Positions 9,502-19,090 of a DNA stretch of 64,000 nucleotides are shown piece after piece. The DNA is from Flaviramulus sp. BrNp1-15 (lineage in GTDB: Bacteria > Bacteroidota > Bacteroidia > Flavobacteriales > Flavobacteriaceae), in the NCBI RefSeq assembly GCF_022259695.1, contig NZ_CP092099.1:2278471-2342470 (forward strand). Direction: 5' to 3'. A program made the translations under genes and the position numbers. The stretch's first letter is position 1. Each line of letters starts with the position of its first letter. The notes beneath the pieces were generated by a model. It saw only the letters and a program-made list of their open reading frames with translations, was not told the DNA's origin and did no database searches.

Positions 9502-10139
9502 TTTATCAATTAAGAGTTTTATTTTGGAGAATACTTGGTGTTGATTACAATCATACACTAAAAATACATGATTATGTGTTTTTGAAAAAAGATAATTATA
9601 CAAAAATTGGACACAAAACTTATGATAATGGAGCATTAGTATGGAGATGGACTGAAGCTAAATTAATAATTGGAAAATATTGCAGTATTGCAAATAATGT
9701 CAAGTTTATAATAGATGAAGGGTATCATAAAGCATCACAAATAACATCTTTTCCCTTAATTGATAATATTTTTAAAGAAAGAAAAACACTACCTAGTGGT
9801 AAAGATAAAATTAAGTTTCTTAAAAAAATAAAACAAAGAGAAGGTATAACTATAGGAAATGATGTATGGATTGGCATGGGAGCCTTCATTATGCCTGGTG
9901 TTAACATTGGAAACGGTGTTACCATTGCTGCAAATTCTGTCGTCACTAAAAATATTCCAGATTATTCAATTGTAGCTGGGGTACCCGCAAAAATTATAAA
10001 AAAGAAATTTGATGATAAGACAATTCAAAATTTAAATGAAATTGCATGGTGGGATTGGGATATTAAAACATTAGAAGATAGAATTGAAGAATTCTATGGA
10101 GATCCATTAGATTTTGTTGAAAAATATAAAATAAAATGA
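9498..10139 (+). CDS. Left-handed beta-helix O-acetyltransferase (CatB/Vat-like)
   Basis: 213 residues. The C-terminal half shows hexapeptide repeats (GITIGNDVWIGMGAFIMPGV, then NIGNGVTIAANSVV and DYSIVAGVPAKI), the hallmark of trimeric acetyl-CoA transferases. The His in DEGYHKAS fits the catalytic position of the xenobiotic/capsule acetyltransferase group. Start and stop overlap both neighbours by four bases (ATGA), so it is translationally coupled to the flippase before it and the pyruvyl transferase after it. It probably O-acetylates a sugar of the repeat unit. It lacks the N-terminal Rossmann domain of PglD, so I do not read it as the bacillosamine N-acetyltransferase. Confidence 0.85.
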   Translation: MIYQLRVLFWRILGVDYNHTLKIHDYVFLKKDNYTKIGHKTYDNGALVWRWTEAKLIIGKYCSIANNVKFIIDEGYHKASQITSFPLIDNIFKERKTLPSGKDKIKFLKKIKQREGITIGNDVWIGMGAFIMPGVNIGNGVTIAANSVVTKNIPDYSIVAGVPAKIIKKKFDDKTIQNLNEIAWWDWDIKTLEDRIEEFYGDPLDFVEKYKIK

Positions 10140-11239
10140 ATATAAAAACTATAACCTGTCATGAGGTTTATAATCATGGAGCCAGTTTACAGGAACATGC
10201 TTTGTTAAAACACCTTGAGATCTTGGGTCACAGTACAGAAGCTATTCATTATAAGCCACCCTATTTAAGTAAACATTTAGATTTATGGAAAATATCTAAT
10301 GTTAAGTATGAAAAAAATATTATTGTTAAGTGGATATATATATTAGCAAAATTACCAACAAGGTTAAGGGATTTAAAACGAAAAAAAGCTTTTGATAATT
10401 TTTCTAAAAAACATATTAAAACTGGTGAAAAATTATATATCTCAAATGATGAATTAAAAGCAAATCCTCCATTAGCTGACACTTACATTTGTGGTAGTGA
10501 CCAAATTTGGAATTCATATTTTCAAAATGGTAAAGATCCTGCATTTTATTTAGATTTTGTTCCAGATGAAAAACTAAAAATTTCTTATGCTGCAAGTTTT
10601 GCAATAGATGCTATAGAAGACAATTTAAAACCATTTGTTAAAGAAAAAATTAGCCGATTAAATCATGTATCAGTAAGAGAAACATCAGGTTTAAGAATTT
10701 TGAAAGAACTTGGTGTTAATAATGCTACTCAAGTTTTAGATCCGGTTTTTTTATTAGATAAAGAATATTGGAAAGAAAACTTTGTGACTCCAATAAATGA
10801 TAAATATATATTAATTTATGATTTTGACAGTAACCCGCTAATAAAGAATATGGCATTAAAGCTTGCTAAAGAAAATGGACTTAAAATTTTTACTGTTAAT
10901 AAAAATATTAAATATGCTAATTCAAATTTTTGGTTAAAAGGTCCAGAGTATTTTTTGTCTTTACTTGCTAATGCACAATTGGTGATTTCAAATTCTTTTC
11001 ATGCTGTGGCATTTTCATTAATTTTTAACAAACAATTTTATGTTGTTAATAGAGAAGAAAAAATTAATACTAGAATGAGAGATTTATTAGCATTATTAGA
11101 TATATCTAACATACTTGTTGATGAATCTAATTTTAATAATGCTTCTTTAAAACCAATTAAATCTTACAGTTCAATAAATAAAAATTTAGCTACTTCAATT
11201 AATAGCTCTAAAACATTTTTATCAAAGTCTCTAAATTAA
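10136..11239 (+). CDS. Polysaccharide pyruvyl transferase family protein
   Basis: 367 residues. It shows the family's N-terminal segment (TCHEVYNHGASLQEHALLK), the motif TYICGSDQIWN and the C-terminal ISNSFHAVAFSLIFNKQFYV. Members transfer pyruvate from phosphoenolpyruvate to sugars as ketals, giving the polymer extra negative charge. Some relatives in this family are sulfhydryl or unknown-function enzymes, so the donor is inferred. It is coupled by an ATGA overlap to the acetyltransferase and followed 4 bases later by a glycosyltransferase. Together with the uronic-acid genes it suggests a strongly acidic polysaccharide. Confidence 0.85.
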   Translation: MNIKTITCHEVYNHGASLQEHALLKHLEILGHSTEAIHYKPPYLSKHLDLWKISNVKYEKNIIVKWIYILAKLPTRLRDLKRKKAFDNFSKKHIKTGEKLYISNDELKANPPLADTYICGSDQIWNSYFQNGKDPAFYLDFVPDEKLKISYAASFAIDAIEDNLKPFVKEKISRLNHVSVRETSGLRILKELGVNNATQVLDPVFLLDKEYWKENFVTPINDKYILIYDFDSNPLIKNMALKLAKENGLKIFTVNKNIKYANSNFWLKGPEYFLSLLANAQLVISNSFHAVAFSLIFNKQFYVVNREEKINTRMRDLLALLDISNILVDESNFNNASLKPIKSYSSINKNLATSINSSKTFLSKSLN

Positions 11240-11243
11240 ATTT

Positions 11244-12395
11244 ATGAAAAAGTTAGTTTTAGTAATAGAGTCTTTATATCATGGTGGTGCTGAAAAAAGC
11301 TTAATAACCCTTTTAAATTTATTAGATTATTCGAAATTACAAGTGGATTTGATTTTATTTAAAAAAGGTGGTGAATTCGAAAAATTCATTCCTAAAGAAG
11401 TAAATATAATTTATGTAAATTCATTTGATGAAATTAATGGTTTTTGGCAAATAATTTTAAGAATAAAATTTTGGATTATTAAACGATTAAGAAAAAACAA
11501 GCATTATCATCATGCACAACTTTTCTGGAAAGTATTTAATAAATCAATTAAAAAAAATAAAATTATATGTGATGTTGCAATTGCTTATAATCAAGGTTTT
11601 TCTACTTACTATGTCGCAAAAAAAATTGATACACCTATAAAGTATGCTTGGTTAAATACAGATTATCAAAAAGCAGGTTATGTAGCTGCATTTGATTATG
11701 ACATGTATTCTAATTACACAAAAATAATTTGCGTTTCAAAAGAAAACGAATCATCATTTATAGAAGCTTATAAATTAATTCAAAAAAAATTACCCACTTA
11801 CATTATAAAAGATATTACCGATCCTTTTTTGGTTAAAGAATTAAGCTTAGAGGAGATAGATTTTTCAATAAATAATAACGAATTAAAAATTTTAACAGTA
11901 GGTCGTTTAGCTAAAGCCAAAGCCATTAATCTAGCCATAGAGGCTTGCTATATTTTAAAAAATAATGGTGTAAATCTTAAATGGTTTGTTATAGGAGAAG
12001 GTACAGAGCGTATCGAATTAGAAAAAAAAATTAAGGAATATGAACTTGAAAATAATTTTTATTTATTAGGTTATAAAGAAAACCCTTACCCCTACATTAA
12101 AGCCTGTGATATATATACCCAAACATCGTTGTTTGAAGGTTTAGGTTTAACTGTTATAGAAGCCACTATTTTACAAAAACCAATAGTAACAACTAATTTC
12201 CCAACAGCTTCTAGTATTATTACTCATAAAGAAACGGGATTAATTTGTGAAATGAATGCTCAATCTATTGCTGAAAATATTTTAATTTATATTAATGATG
12301 AGAAATTTAAAAATAGAGTAATTCACAATCTCTCAAAATTAAAAAATAGTGATAAAGAAAAATCATTAGAGTCATTTTATAAATTAATTAAATAA
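11244..12395 (+). CDS. Glycosyltransferase family 4 (GT-B fold)
   Basis: 383 residues. The N-terminal acceptor domain begins MKKLVLVIESLYHGGAEKSL, with the glycine-rich loop common in GT4 enzymes. The C-terminal Rossmann domain has LTVGRLAKAKAINLAIEAC, then CDIYTQTSLFEGLGLTVIEA with the conserved E-x7-E-type nucleotide-sugar motif. It transfers a sugar from a nucleotide donor to the lipid-linked repeat unit on the cytoplasmic face of the inner membrane. It is the first of three consecutive GT4 genes in the operon, separated from the next by a single base. Donor and linkage cannot be predicted from sequence alone. Confidence 0.9.
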   Translation: MKKLVLVIESLYHGGAEKSLITLLNLLDYSKLQVDLILFKKGGEFEKFIPKEVNIIYVNSFDEINGFWQIILRIKFWIIKRLRKNKHYHHAQLFWKVFNKSIKKNKIICDVAIAYNQGFSTYYVAKKIDTPIKYAWLNTDYQKAGYVAAFDYDMYSNYTKIICVSKENESSFIEAYKLIQKKLPTYIIKDITDPFLVKELSLEEIDFSINNNELKILTVGRLAKAKAINLAIEACYILKNNGVNLKWFVIGEGTERIELEKKIKEYELENNFYLLGYKENPYPYIKACDIYTQTSLFEGLGLTVIEATILQKPIVTTNFPTASSIITHKETGLICEMNAQSIAENILIYINDEKFKNRVIHNLSKLKNSDKEKSLESFYKLIK

Positions 12396-12396
12396 A

Positions 12397-13494
12397 ATGA
12401 AACTACTATATATAACAAATGGAATTAATGGGTCAGGTGGCTTAGAGCGTGTTTTATCTATAAAAGCAAGCTATCTTGCTGAAAATTTGGGATATGACGT
12501 TCATATAATTACCTTAAATCAAGTTAAAACTTCTTTATTTTACAATTTTAGCAAGAAAATAAAATACCATAATATTTCTGTAAAAGGAAATATATATCAG
12601 TATTTTAAACAATATAAATTTGGTTTAAAATCTAAAATAAAAGAAATACAACCAGATATTATTTCTGTTTGTGATGATGGGCTAAAAGCCTTTTTTTTAC
12701 CATATATACTCAATAAACCTTGTAAAATGGTTTACGAACGACATGCTTCAAAATATATATTTAAAAAAAGTGATAAAGTAAATAATTTTAATACTTTAAA
12801 ATTTAAACTGTTAAGCAGTCTTATGTACTTAGGAGGTCAAAAATATGATGCATTTGTTGTTTTAACAAAAGATAATTTAAATGAGTGGAAACTTAAAAAC
12901 TTAAAAGTAATTCCAAACCCATTATCCTTTTACCCTAAAGAAATAGCTTCTTTAACAAACAAAAAAGTCATTAGTGTTGGAAATCATGGTTTTCAAAAAG
13001 GTTACGATAGACTATTAAAAAGTTGGAAACAAGTTTTAGAAAATTATCCAGATTGGCAACTAGAGATTTATGGAAAAATTGATGCTGAAAAAAAACATTT
13101 TAGGTTAGCAGATAAATTAAAAATATCTAATAATGTTTCATTTTTTAACCCGGTAAAAAATATTTATGATAAGTATAATCAAGCCTCAATATACGCACTT
13201 TCATCAAGATCCGAAGGTTTTGGTATGGTCCTAATAGAAGCTATGGCATGTGGCATACCATGTGTAGCTTACAATTGTCCATGCGGTCCTAAAGATATTA
13301 TAACAAATAATGAAGATGGTTTTTTAATTGAGAATGGTAATGTTGATGATTTTGCAAAAAAAATAAAAATGCTAATTGAAAATAAAGAATTACGTTTAAA
13401 AATGGGATTAAAAGCAAGAGCCAATGCTAAAAATTATTTACCTAATAAAATTGTACCACAATGGGATATTTTATTTAAAAATCTCATAAAATAA
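12397..13494 (+). CDS. Glycosyltransferase family 4 (GT-B fold)
   Basis: 365 residues. The start MKLLYITNGINGSGGLERVL gives the GT4 glycine loop. Later motifs are VISVGNHGFQKGYDRLLKSW at the domain boundary and YALSSRSEGFGMVLIEAMAC followed by GIPCVAYNCPCGPKDII in the C-terminal donor-binding domain. This last block resembles GalNAc- and Glc-transferases such as those of amylovoran or PglH type clusters, but I would not name the donor. The gene lies between two other GT4 genes with 1- and 7-base gaps, so the three are very likely co-translated and add successive sugars of one repeat unit. Confidence 0.9.
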   Translation: MKLLYITNGINGSGGLERVLSIKASYLAENLGYDVHIITLNQVKTSLFYNFSKKIKYHNISVKGNIYQYFKQYKFGLKSKIKEIQPDIISVCDDGLKAFFLPYILNKPCKMVYERHASKYIFKKSDKVNNFNTLKFKLLSSLMYLGGQKYDAFVVLTKDNLNEWKLKNLKVIPNPLSFYPKEIASLTNKKVISVGNHGFQKGYDRLLKSWKQVLENYPDWQLEIYGKIDAEKKHFRLADKLKISNNVSFFNPVKNIYDKYNQASIYALSSRSEGFGMVLIEAMACGIPCVAYNCPCGPKDIITNNEDGFLIENGNVDDFAKKIKMLIENKELRLKMGLKARANAKNYLPNKIVPQWDILFKNLIK

Positions 13495-13501
13495 ATAAAC
13501 A

Positions 13502-14713
13502 ATGAAAAAAATTCTTCTACTAATGCCATATGGAAGTGTTGGCGGGATGGAACGTTTGGCCTTGTCTTTTTATCATCATTATATTAGTAAGGGATATAAA
13601 GTTAAAGCTTTAAAATTTATAAAATTAGAAACTGATATAATTAATTTTGGTGATGATGAACTTTATCTTAAAAATATTGATTTCTATGAAATGTCTAAAC
13701 TAGAGCGTTTAAAATTTTATTTTCAGGCTCCAAAACTAATTCGAACAATAATAAAAAAAGAAAAAATTTCTCACTCTATAGCTTTTGGAGACATGGCCAA
13801 TTTATTCAGCTCGTTAACATTTACTAAAGAATTTAAAATTGCTAGTATACATGCATTAAAAAGTGTTGAGTTTTCAAACAAATCTTTATTTAATTCCATT
13901 TTTAAACTAAGCTATAAATCCTCTTATAAGTATATAGATAAGGTTGTGTGTATTAGTAAAGATATTAAACAAGACCTAATAGATAAATGTGGTTTCAGGT
14001 TTAAAAACAAACTCGAAATTATTTATAACCCACATAATTTAGATGAAATAAATAGGCTATCCAGATTACCAATTGAAGACCTTAATGAGCAAAAACTCTT
14101 TTCTGGAAAAATCATTCTATTTTTAGGTAGGTTGTCAATACAAAAATCGCCGTGGCATCTTCTAAAAGCTTTTTCCTTAGTTTTAAAAGAATGTCCTGAC
14201 GTTAAGCTTGTATTTATTGGTGATGGAGATACCAATGTCGAGAATTTTATGAAAAACTTGATAAACCACCTTAAAATAAACGAAAACACATATTTTTTAG
14301 GTAGGAAGAATAACCCTTATAATTATTTAGCAAAAGCGAAAGTTTTAGCTTTATCTTCTCATTATGAAGGCACCCCAAATGTAATTGTAGAATCTATGTG
14401 TGTAAACACCCCAATTGTATCTTCTTTTTGTACAAAGGGTATTACAGAATTAATGGGGTTAAGTGAATATAGTGAAGTTACTGATAACGTAGAAATGGAA
14501 GCAGGAATAGTAACTCCTAATTTATTCGATGGTGTCCTAGGTGTTCCTGAGTCAATTGAATTTGTTGACGAGGAGAAAAAATTAGCAAATGCTCTGATAT
14601 CTGTAATTAATTCTGAAAAATATAAATCAATATTAGAAAAAAATAAAAACTCATTACTTTCTAAGTTCAATATTGAAAAAGTTGCTAAAAATTACTTAGA
14701 AAAAAACATCTAA
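13502..14713 (+). CDS. Glycosyltransferase family 4 (GT-B fold)
   Basis: 403 residues. The N-terminus (LLMPYGSVGGMERLALSF) and the C-terminal donor domain (IILFLGRLSIQKSPWHLLKA, then ALSSHYEGTPNVIVESMCV) are classic GT4. It carries a longer insertion before the last helix (around residues 320-360, rich in Glu and Val) than the two preceding GT4s. It is the third consecutive glycosyltransferase of the plus-strand operon. Nine bases separate it from the MBOAT acyltransferase, so glycosylation and acylation genes form one unit. Confidence 0.9.
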   Translation: MKKILLLMPYGSVGGMERLALSFYHHYISKGYKVKALKFIKLETDIINFGDDELYLKNIDFYEMSKLERLKFYFQAPKLIRTIIKKEKISHSIAFGDMANLFSSLTFTKEFKIASIHALKSVEFSNKSLFNSIFKLSYKSSYKYIDKVVCISKDIKQDLIDKCGFRFKNKLEIIYNPHNLDEINRLSRLPIEDLNEQKLFSGKIILFLGRLSIQKSPWHLLKAFSLVLKECPDVKLVFIGDGDTNVENFMKNLINHLKINENTYFLGRKNNPYNYLAKAKVLALSSHYEGTPNVIVESMCVNTPIVSSFCTKGITELMGLSEYSEVTDNVEMEAGIVTPNLFDGVLGVPESIEFVDEEKKLANALISVINSEKYKSILEKNKNSLLSKFNIEKVAKNYLEKNI

Positions 14714-14722
14714 TATCTTAAT

Positions 14723-16153
14723 ATGCTATTCAACTCTTTTGAATTTTTAATTTTTTTACCAATAGTATTTTTACTGTATTGGTTTGTGTTTAATAAAAAA
14801 TTAAACACTCAAAATTTATTAATGTTAATAGTAAGTTATGTCTTTTATGGATGGTGGGATTGGAGATTTCTTTCCTTAATAGCCTTCAGTTCTTTTATAG
14901 ACTTTTATTGTGGTATATACATAGAAAGGACTTTAGAAAAAAAAATCAAAAAAAGATGGCTTACAATTAGTATGCTTGTTAATCTTGGTTTTTTAGGTGT
15001 ATTTAAATACTTTAATTTCTTTTCTCTGTCTTTAAAAGAAGCTTTTCAATCACTAGGTTACCAAATTGATACTCTAACCCTAAATGTAATTCTTCCTGTT
15101 GGTATAAGTTTTTATACATTTCAAACCATGAGTTATACTATTGATGTATATAGAAATAAATTAAAACCCACTAAAAATCCTATAGCCTTTTTTGCTTTTG
15201 TAAGTTTCTTTCCACAGCTTGTAGCAGGTCCAATTGAAAGGGCTACTAACTTATTACCGCAATTTTATAAAAAAAGAAAATTTAATTATAAGAAAGCAGT
15301 TGATGGATTAAGACAAATTCTTTGGGGACTATTTAAAAAAATTGTGGTTGCAGATAATTGTGCAATTATAGTAAATCAAATATTTGACAATTATACAGAT
15401 TACAATGCCAGCTCCCTTTTAATTGGTTCGTTGTTTTTTGCATTTCAAATTTATGGTGATTTTTCTGGATATTCTGATATAGCAATTGGAACAGCCAGAT
15501 TATTTGGTTTTAACCTTATGCAAAATTTCGCCTTCCCTTATTTCTCTAGAGATATTGCTGAATTTTGGCGTAGGTGGCACATATCATTATCTACATGGTT
15601 TAGAGACTATGTTTACATACCTTTGGGGGGAAGCCGTGGAGGTACTTGGATGAAAGTAAGAAATACATTTATTATTTTTATAGTAAGTGGTTTTTGGCAT
15701 GGTGCGAATTGGACATTTATTATTTGGGGAACTTTAAATGCGATTTATTTTTTACCCCTTTTATTAATGAATAAAAATAGAGTAAACACTAATACTGTTG
15801 CAGAAAACAGATTATTTATTAATATTAAAGAACTCTGTCAAATTTCCATGACTTTTTTTTTAACACTTTTAGCGTGGGTGTTTTTTAGAGCAGAAAGTGT
15901 GAATATTGCTTGGTCCTATATCAAAGCGATATTTTCAAAAACTATACTTGATTTTCCAAGTATTGATTTAAAACCTATGCTTTTTATTTTAATATTAATT
16001 ATAGTAGAATGGTTAAACAGAAATAACAAACATGGGTTAGAACTTAATAAAATTATATATACTCCACTACGTTGGAGTATATATATATTTATTTTTTGTC
16101 TGATATTATTGTTTGGAGCTCAGTCACAATCTTTCATTTATTTTCAATTTTAA
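14723..16153 (+). CDS. MBOAT-family polysaccharide O-acyltransferase (AlgI-like)
   Basis: 476 residues with about ten membrane helices. It contains the MBOAT core: FWRRWHISLSTWFRDY at 281-296, then SGFWHGANWTFIIWG with the presumed catalytic His326. AlgI-type proteins move an acyl group, usually acetyl, across the inner membrane for periplasmic O-acylation of alginate, cellulose, teichoic acid or peptidoglycan. The next gene encodes a membrane-anchored SGNH protein, the usual partner that completes the transfer (compare AlgJ/AlgX, DltD, PatB). The pair therefore probably acylates the nascent exopolysaccharide. Donor and target position are unknown. Confidence 0.92.
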   Translation: MLFNSFEFLIFLPIVFLLYWFVFNKKLNTQNLLMLIVSYVFYGWWDWRFLSLIAFSSFIDFYCGIYIERTLEKKIKKRWLTISMLVNLGFLGVFKYFNFFSLSLKEAFQSLGYQIDTLTLNVILPVGISFYTFQTMSYTIDVYRNKLKPTKNPIAFFAFVSFFPQLVAGPIERATNLLPQFYKKRKFNYKKAVDGLRQILWGLFKKIVVADNCAIIVNQIFDNYTDYNASSLLIGSLFFAFQIYGDFSGYSDIAIGTARLFGFNLMQNFAFPYFSRDIAEFWRRWHISLSTWFRDYVYIPLGGSRGGTWMKVRNTFIIFIVSGFWHGANWTFIIWGTLNAIYFLPLLLMNKNRVNTNTVAENRLFINIKELCQISMTFFLTLLAWVFFRAESVNIAWSYIKAIFSKTILDFPSIDLKPMLFILILIIVEWLNRNNKHGLELNKIIYTPLRWSIYIFIFCLILLFGAQSQSFIYFQF

Positions 16154-16155
16154 CT

Positions 16156-17076
16156 ATGAAAAAGTTTTTATTTAAATCCTTAACTTTTTTTTTAATTGTA
16201 TTAGGAATTATATCTTTAATACTAATTAAATATGGTGGTTACGTAGATTATTTTTATGAAAAATTCACTACTCCAAAAGCAAATTCTTTTATCCTAGGTG
16301 ATTCAAGAAGCATGCAAGGTATACAGCCTAAAGTATTCAGTGATTATTATTTCAGTTCAAATGACTATGAGTTACCCATAATGAATTATAGTTTTACAAT
16401 TTCTCAAATTGCATATGGGCCATTATACAAAGAGAGTATTAAAAGAAAACTCAACCAAAACACAAAAAATGGTTTGTTCATTATTACAGTAAACCCATGG
16501 ATATTGTCATCAAGAGAGGGTTACACTGAAGAAAAAGGTGAGTTTTTTGAAGCCAATATGCCACCACATAATATGAGATTTACTACTCATAATCCAAATT
16601 TTGAATACTTAATAAAAAATTTTAATTACTTTCATTTTAAATCTATAATACGAAGATCTTCTAAAATGCATAAAGATGGTTGGTTAGAGGAGTCTAACTT
16701 ACCAAAGGATAGTATAATGTTAAATAGCTGGAAAAAAAATCAAATAAGATTATATAGTGATTTTGCTTCAAAATGGAAAAAATCAAATTTTAGATTAAAA
16801 AGTCTAGAAGAATTGATTGAATACTTAGACAATTATGGTGATGTTGTGTTATTAAGAATGCCTATAGATGAAAAACTGATTTCTATTGAAAACGAATTTT
16901 GGTTTAATTTTGACGAAAATATTCAATCAATAGCCTCTAAAATGAATGTAGAGTATCTAAATTTTGTTAAGAATAATAAATACAAAACTTATGACGGTAA
17001 CCATTTAGATAAATATGGAGGTGTAGATTTTACAAGAGATTTATGTGATTCAATTTCATCAAGGTTAAAAAAATAA
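16156..17076 (+). CDS. Membrane-anchored SGNH-like acyltransferase partner of the MBOAT protein
   Basis: 306 residues from the ATG at 16156. An earlier in-frame start at 16072 would overlap the MBOAT gene by 82 bases and bury the signal helix, so I reject it. Residues 5-25 form an N-terminal membrane anchor. ILGDSRS (Gly48-Asp49-Ser50) matches SGNH block I, and YDGNHLDKYGG near the C-terminus supplies the Asp280/His283 pair of block V. This makes a Ser-Asp-His periplasmic hydrolase/transferase likely. It follows the MBOAT gene by two bases, matching AlgI/AlgJ- or DltB/DltD-like two-protein acylation systems. I recognise no closer named family. Confidence 0.75.
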   Translation: MKKFLFKSLTFFLIVLGIISLILIKYGGYVDYFYEKFTTPKANSFILGDSRSMQGIQPKVFSDYYFSSNDYELPIMNYSFTISQIAYGPLYKESIKRKLNQNTKNGLFIITVNPWILSSREGYTEEKGEFFEANMPPHNMRFTTHNPNFEYLIKNFNYFHFKSIIRRSSKMHKDGWLEESNLPKDSIMLNSWKKNQIRLYSDFASKWKKSNFRLKSLEELIEYLDNYGDVVLLRMPIDEKLISIENEFWFNFDENIQSIASKMNVEYLNFVKNNKYKTYDGNHLDKYGGVDFTRDLCDSISSRLKK

Positions 17077-17080
17077 ATTC

Positions 17081-18181
17081 ATGATTGATTTTTTTCCAAT
17101 AGAATTATATTACAAGATATACATTAATCTTGCTTTATTCATTACATTGTTTACCTTTTTTCATACACTCATTTTAGATATAGACCATCCAAAAAACATA
17201 AGATATCTCAACTTTATGGGGTACTTTCTTCTTTTTTTTATAGTTATATATATGGGACTTAGACCCATACATGGCATTTTTACTGATATGATGACTTATG
17301 CAAGACATTTTGAACGATATGCCAATGGGTATCCTATTCTTTTAAACCAAGATTTAGGTTTTCATATTTTCATGAAATTTTGTGCTCAATTTATGACTGC
17401 TAATACCTTCTTTTTGGTTTGTGCTTTTATGTATATATATCCCATGTTTTTAATTTCTAAAAAGTTTTTTAAAGAATATTGGTTTTTTTGTTTTTTCATG
17501 TTTGTTGTATCATTTTCATTTTGGCCATATGGTGTTAACGGTATAAGAAATGGTATTGCAACTTCATTTTTTCTACTTGCATTTACTTATAGTGATAAAA
17601 AAATATTAATGGTCACTTATATGGTTATAGCTTGTTTATTTCATAAAACATTACTTCTACCTACTTTAGCATATATTGCTACTTTATTTCATAATAATCC
17701 AAAAACGTACTTAAAAACCTGGTTGCTTACTATACCCTTATCCTTATTTTTGGGAAGTGTATGGATAGCTTTTTTCTCAAGTTTAGGATTTGCCGATGAC
17801 AGATTAGGCGGTTATTTAACAGGAGAAGCAGATGCCAAATTTGAAAGTTTAAGTTTTAGGTGGGATTTCTTAATTTACAGCGCTTCTGCAGTCTTTTCTG
17901 GATGGTTTTTTATTTTTAAAAAAGGTTTCAAAGATATTTATTACAATAGACTATTCAATATATATTTAATTGCAAATTCTTTCTGGATTTTAGTTATTCG
18001 AGCCAACTTCTCAAATAGATTTGCTTATATCTCCTGGTTTATGATGGGAATAATAATTATATATCCCCTTTTAAAACAACAATTCTTTAAAAATCAAAAT
18101 TTTGTAATAGGTAAAATATTATTTGTGTACTTCTCTTTTACCTATTTTATGTATTTTGTTTATTATGCAGACAAACATTAA
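17081..18181 (+). CDS. EpsG-like O-antigen/exopolysaccharide polymerase (Wzy role)
   Basis: 366 residues with about ten membrane helices. The EpsG-family signature region is present: an early cytoplasmic/periplasmic loop (RPIHGIFTDMMTYARHFE) and WPYGVNGIRNGIATSFFLLAF in the middle, with the conserved Arg-Asn. EpsG/Wzy proteins join repeat units into polymer on the periplasmic side. The operon also holds a Wzx flippase and no other candidate polymerase, so this is the likely Wzy. The gene is 4 bases from both the SGNH gene before it and the GT2 gene after it. Confidence 0.82.
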   Translation: MIDFFPIELYYKIYINLALFITLFTFFHTLILDIDHPKNIRYLNFMGYFLLFFIVIYMGLRPIHGIFTDMMTYARHFERYANGYPILLNQDLGFHIFMKFCAQFMTANTFFLVCAFMYIYPMFLISKKFFKEYWFFCFFMFVVSFSFWPYGVNGIRNGIATSFFLLAFTYSDKKILMVTYMVIACLFHKTLLLPTLAYIATLFHNNPKTYLKTWLLTIPLSLFLGSVWIAFFSSLGFADDRLGGYLTGEADAKFESLSFRWDFLIYSASAVFSGWFFIFKKGFKDIYYNRLFNIYLIANSFWILVIRANFSNRFAYISWFMMGIIIIYPLLKQQFFKNQNFVIGKILFVYFSFTYFMYFVYYADKH

Positions 18182-18184
18182 CCT

Positions 18185-19081
18185 ATGAAAAAAATAACAA
18201 TTTTTACTCCAACTTTTAATCGCGCCTATTGTTTAGGTCAGTGTTATGATAGTTTACTAAGACAAACTAACAAAGATTTTACTTGGTTAATTATAGATGA
18301 TGGTTCTTCTGATGGCACCAACAAATTGGTGTCTGATTGGATTACAGAAAACAAATTAGATATTCAGTACCACTATCAGGAAAATCAGGGTATGCATGGT
18401 GCACATAATGCAGCATATCGTTTAATAACAACTGAATTAAATGTATGTGTAGATTCTGATGATTTTATGCCAGATGACGCCATTGATAAAATATTAAAAC
18501 TATGGGAAGAATATGGTGATGAAAAATATGCAGGAATCTTGGGCTTGGACATAGATAGAAAAGGTAATATTATAGGTACAGCTTTTCCTGATGGACTTAA
18601 AGAATGTAAATATTATCAACTAAAAAGTAAATATAATGTGGTAGGTGATAAAAAATTTGTTTACAGAACTGACATTATAAAAAAATACCCTGAGTATCCT
18701 ATATTTAAAGAAGAGCGTTTTGTACCACTAGGGTATAAATATATGTTAATTGATCAAGATTATTGGTTGCTATGTTTTAACGAAGTTTTTTGTAATGTTG
18801 AATATATGGAAGATGGCTCAAGCCTAAATATTTTTAATCAATACAAGAAACACCCAAGAGGCTTTGCGCATGAGCGTAAAGAAAGAATGAAATACTCATA
18901 TACTTTTAAAGAACGATTTAAAAACGCTATTCACTATGTTTCAAGTAGTATAATGATAAAAAATTGGAAATTTCTTTTCGAATCTCCTAAAAAAATATTA
19001 ACCTTCTTTGCAATCCCCTTTGGGATTATATTATATATATACATTATGAATACAACAAAAAAAGGAGTACTAAAAAAATAA
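18185..19081 (+). CDS. Glycosyltransferase family 2 (GT-A fold)
   Basis: 298 residues. The N-terminus is a textbook GT2 domain: ITIFTPTFNRAYCLGQCYDS, then LIIDDGSSDGT (Asp38-Asp39) for nucleotide binding, and the metal-binding CVDSDDF around residue 93. A hydrophobic stretch near the C-terminus (ILTFFAIPFGIILYIYI) suggests weak membrane attachment. It is the fourth glycosyltransferase of the operon and comes directly after the polymerase. With the initiating sugar transferase at 29311, a repeat unit of roughly five sugars is plausible, though this is only a count of genes. Confidence 0.9.
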   Translation: MKKITIFTPTFNRAYCLGQCYDSLLRQTNKDFTWLIIDDGSSDGTNKLVSDWITENKLDIQYHYQENQGMHGAHNAAYRLITTELNVCVDSDDFMPDDAIDKILKLWEEYGDEKYAGILGLDIDRKGNIIGTAFPDGLKECKYYQLKSKYNVVGDKKFVYRTDIIKKYPEYPIFKEERFVPLGYKYMLIDQDYWLLCFNEVFCNVEYMEDGSSLNIFNQYKKHPRGFAHERKERMKYSYTFKERFKNAIHYVSSSIMIKNWKFLFESPKKILTFFAIPFGIILYIYIMNTTKKGVLKK

Positions 19082-19090
19082 TTTTATAAG

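Noticed and set aside
9498-10139. PglD-type N-acetyltransferase
   Set aside because: It has hexapeptide repeats but no N-terminal Rossmann domain; the same applies to the acetyltransferase at 19091.
16072-16155. Earlier start for the SGNH gene
   Set aside because: It would overlap the MBOAT gene by 82 bases and place extra residues before a normal membrane anchor that begins at the ATG at 16156.
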